This document shows positions 58,069 through 58,883 of a DNA stretch of 58,883 nucleotides, one piece after another. A model generated the notes under the pieces. That model worked only from the letters and a program-made list of their open reading frames with translations, did no database searches and had not been told where the DNA came from. Position 1 is the first letter of the stretch; every line of letters starts with the position of its first letter. Position numbers and translations under genes: made by a program. Origin of the DNA: Methylotenera_A sp031429035 (GTDB lineage Bacteria > Pseudomonadota > Gammaproteobacteria > Burkholderiales > Methylophilaceae); assembly GCA_031429035.1 (NCBI GenBank), contig JANOYU010000060.1, positions 1-58,883 of the forward strand. Reading direction: 5' to 3'.

Positions 58069-58506
58069 ATGGTGGAGTTGATTCCAACTAAGCCTTACAT
58101 GGTACGCGCCATTCACGAATGGTGCGTAGATAACGGTTTTACGCCACATTTGTTGGTCGTGGTAAGCGCGCATTGCCGGGTGCCAGCTGCGTTTGTAAAA
58201 GACGGCGAAATTGTGCTTAACCTTAACTACAGCGCCACCAAAGATTTGCATATTGATAATGACGCGATTGTATTTTCTGCGCGCTTTAGTGGCGTATCGC
58301 AAAATTTATATGTGCCAATGGGCGCGGTAAAAGGTATTTTTGCGCGAGAGAACTCTCAGGGCCTGTTTTTTGAGCCCGCCCTGCAAGCCAATAGCCATGC
58401 GCCTGCTGGCGATACTGTTTTGGATGCTAATAGTGAGCTTGAGGCAAAACAAAAAAGCAGTGAAGCGGCAGCTAAAAAGAAACCCACTTTAACCATTGTT
58501 AAATAA
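58069..58506 (+). CDS. sspB: ClpXP protease specificity factor SspB
   Basis: A 145-residue adaptor that delivers ssrA-tagged proteins to ClpXP. The N-terminal substrate-binding domain (about 1-105) has T-K-P-Y-M-V-R-A-I-H-E-W-C and F-S-A-R-F-S-G-V-S. The C-terminus ends with a ClpX-binding tail T-L-T-I-V-K. The tail linker contains L-Q-A-N-S-H-A-P-A-G, encoded by a dispersed palindromic element. Confidence 0.93.
   Translation: MVELIPTKPYMVRAIHEWCVDNGFTPHLLVVVSAHCRVPAAFVKDGEIVLNLNYSATKDLHIDNDAIVFSARFSGVSQNLYVPMGAVKGIFARENSQGLFFEPALQANSHAPAGDTVLDANSELEAKQKSSEAAAKKKPTLTIVK
58380..58410. repeat. Dispersed palindromic element inside the sspB linker
   Basis: Reverse orientation: 21 of the first 22 bases match (CCTGCAAGCC, then AATAGCCATGCG); the right arm is degenerate. 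Confidence 0.65.
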
Positions 58507-58580
58507 CTGACAGTAAAAAAATTGATAAAAGGGCTAGGCGGCAATAAATAAAATTGCTATAGTCACGCCTTCAACAAATT

Positions 58581-58656
58581 GCCGGGTTAGCTCAGTTGGT
58601 AGAGCAGCGCACTTGTAATGCGAAGGTCATCAGTTCGATTCCGATACCCGGCACCA
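58581..58656 (+). tRNA. tRNA-Thr (anticodon TGT)
   Basis: A complete 76-nt cloverleaf including encoded CCA. The acceptor stem is GCCGGGT/ACCCGGC, the D-loop contains AGCTCAGTTGGTAGAGC, the anticodon loop is CTTGTAA with TGT, and the T-loop contains GTTCGATTC. Confidence 0.96.
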
Positions 58657-58772
58657 TTACTTTTTTATATCTCCCGCACTACTATTATTTTCAAAAAACA
58701 GTCAAAACTAATCCATTGGCTTGTTGATTCATTTAGCAATGCAATAATTGTTAGTTTTTAAGCCATTTTTGT

Positions 58773-58801
58773 TTGACAGCATGTCAAAAAATAAGCATAA
58801 T
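58773..58801 (+). promoter_or_regulatory. Sigma-70 promoter of tRNA-Tyr
   Basis: TTGACA and CATAAT are 17 bp apart, followed by a G+C-rich discriminator CGCGGG, typical of stable-RNA promoters. TTGACAGCATGTCAA around the -35 is also a perfect inverted repeat. Confidence 0.7.
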
Positions 58802-58815
58802 CGCGGGTTCGGTTA

Positions 58816-58883
58816 GGAGGGGTGGCCGAGTGGTTAAAGGCGACGGACTGTAAATCCGTTCTCTCTGAGTACGCTGGTTCGAA
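58816..58883 (+). tRNA. tRNA-Tyr (anticodon GTA), truncated by the window end
   Basis: GGAGGGG acceptor 5' strand, D-arm GGCCGAGTGGTTAAAGGC, anticodon loop ACTGTAAAT with GTA, a long class II variable arm, and the start of the T-loop (GGTTCGAA). The 3' acceptor strand lies outside the window. Confidence 0.93.

Noticed and set aside
1..58883. CRISPR arrays, complete insertion sequences, prophage genes
   Set aside because: I saw no regularly spaced direct repeats of CRISPR type, no transposase or integrase coding sequence, and no phage structural genes.

Overview
The window reads as a chromosomal segment of a methylotrophic betaproteobacterium of the family Methylophilaceae, most like Methylotenera. 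The clearest sign is a 3-hexulose-6-phosphate synthase gene (RuMP formaldehyde assimilation) inside the histidine biosynthesis cluster. The mla, murA, his, tat, petABC, sspAB and tRNA order, the cytochrome bc1 operon and the PilSR/PP0621 group also fit a betaproteobacterium. The assignment rests on protein recognition only.

Left edge (1-5400): a truncated VapC-like toxin with its AbrB-type antitoxin, then an accessory cassette of five same-strand genes: a small helical protein, a C5-cytosine DNA methyltransferase, a GHKL-type ATPase and two unassigned proteins. The last four overlap and no known nuclease is visible. A perfect 14-bp inverted repeat precedes the cassette. It is the best candidate here for an incompletely described defence or modification system.

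5400-24100: RND efflux pump and adaptor, AmpD, a CaCA-type exchanger, PilR/PilS and a PP0621 protein; an ECF sigma factor with two small partner proteins; an RDD protein; LptF/LptG; PepA, HolC, a coiled-coil protein with an 84-residue tandem repeat; a lone GcvH; a PBP7-type endopeptidase.

24200-35400: TopA, TtcA, a FolM-like reductase, a MidA-family methyltransferase, a repeat-embedded DUF559 gene, TrmB, EngB, cytochrome c4, an orphan membrane histidine kinase, and a type IV prepilin gene behind a consensus-quality sigma-54 promoter with upstream TGTC boxes that fit PilR.

35400-58883: mlaFEDCB (phospholipid trafficking), an ABC-2 exporter, ibaG, grxD, murA, the his genes G-D-C-(hps)-B-H-A-F-I-E, a HIT protein, tatABC, a DegS/AlgW-like protease, a Nif3 protein, petABC, sspAB, tRNA-Thr and a truncated tRNA-Tyr. 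The Hps carries an unusual membrane segment and Ala-rich tail. TatABC lies near the Rieske gene whose product it would export.

Across the window runs a dispersed 31-bp imperfect palindrome (arms CCTGCAAGCC and GGCTTGCAGG around an 11-nt asymmetric spacer). I count about a dozen copies in both orientations, and more than half are inside reading frames (gcvH, midA twice, trmB, an ABC permease, hisD, hisC, sspB). It resembles in concept the protein-coding palindromic elements of Rickettsia and is the main genome-scale observation. Other structured intergenic units lie at 31079-31194, 44381-44489 and 49781-49882. No stretch over 300 bases lacks a gene; the longest gaps are 34405-34691 (pilin promoter region), 428-686 and 22800-23003 (nothing clear seen in the last).
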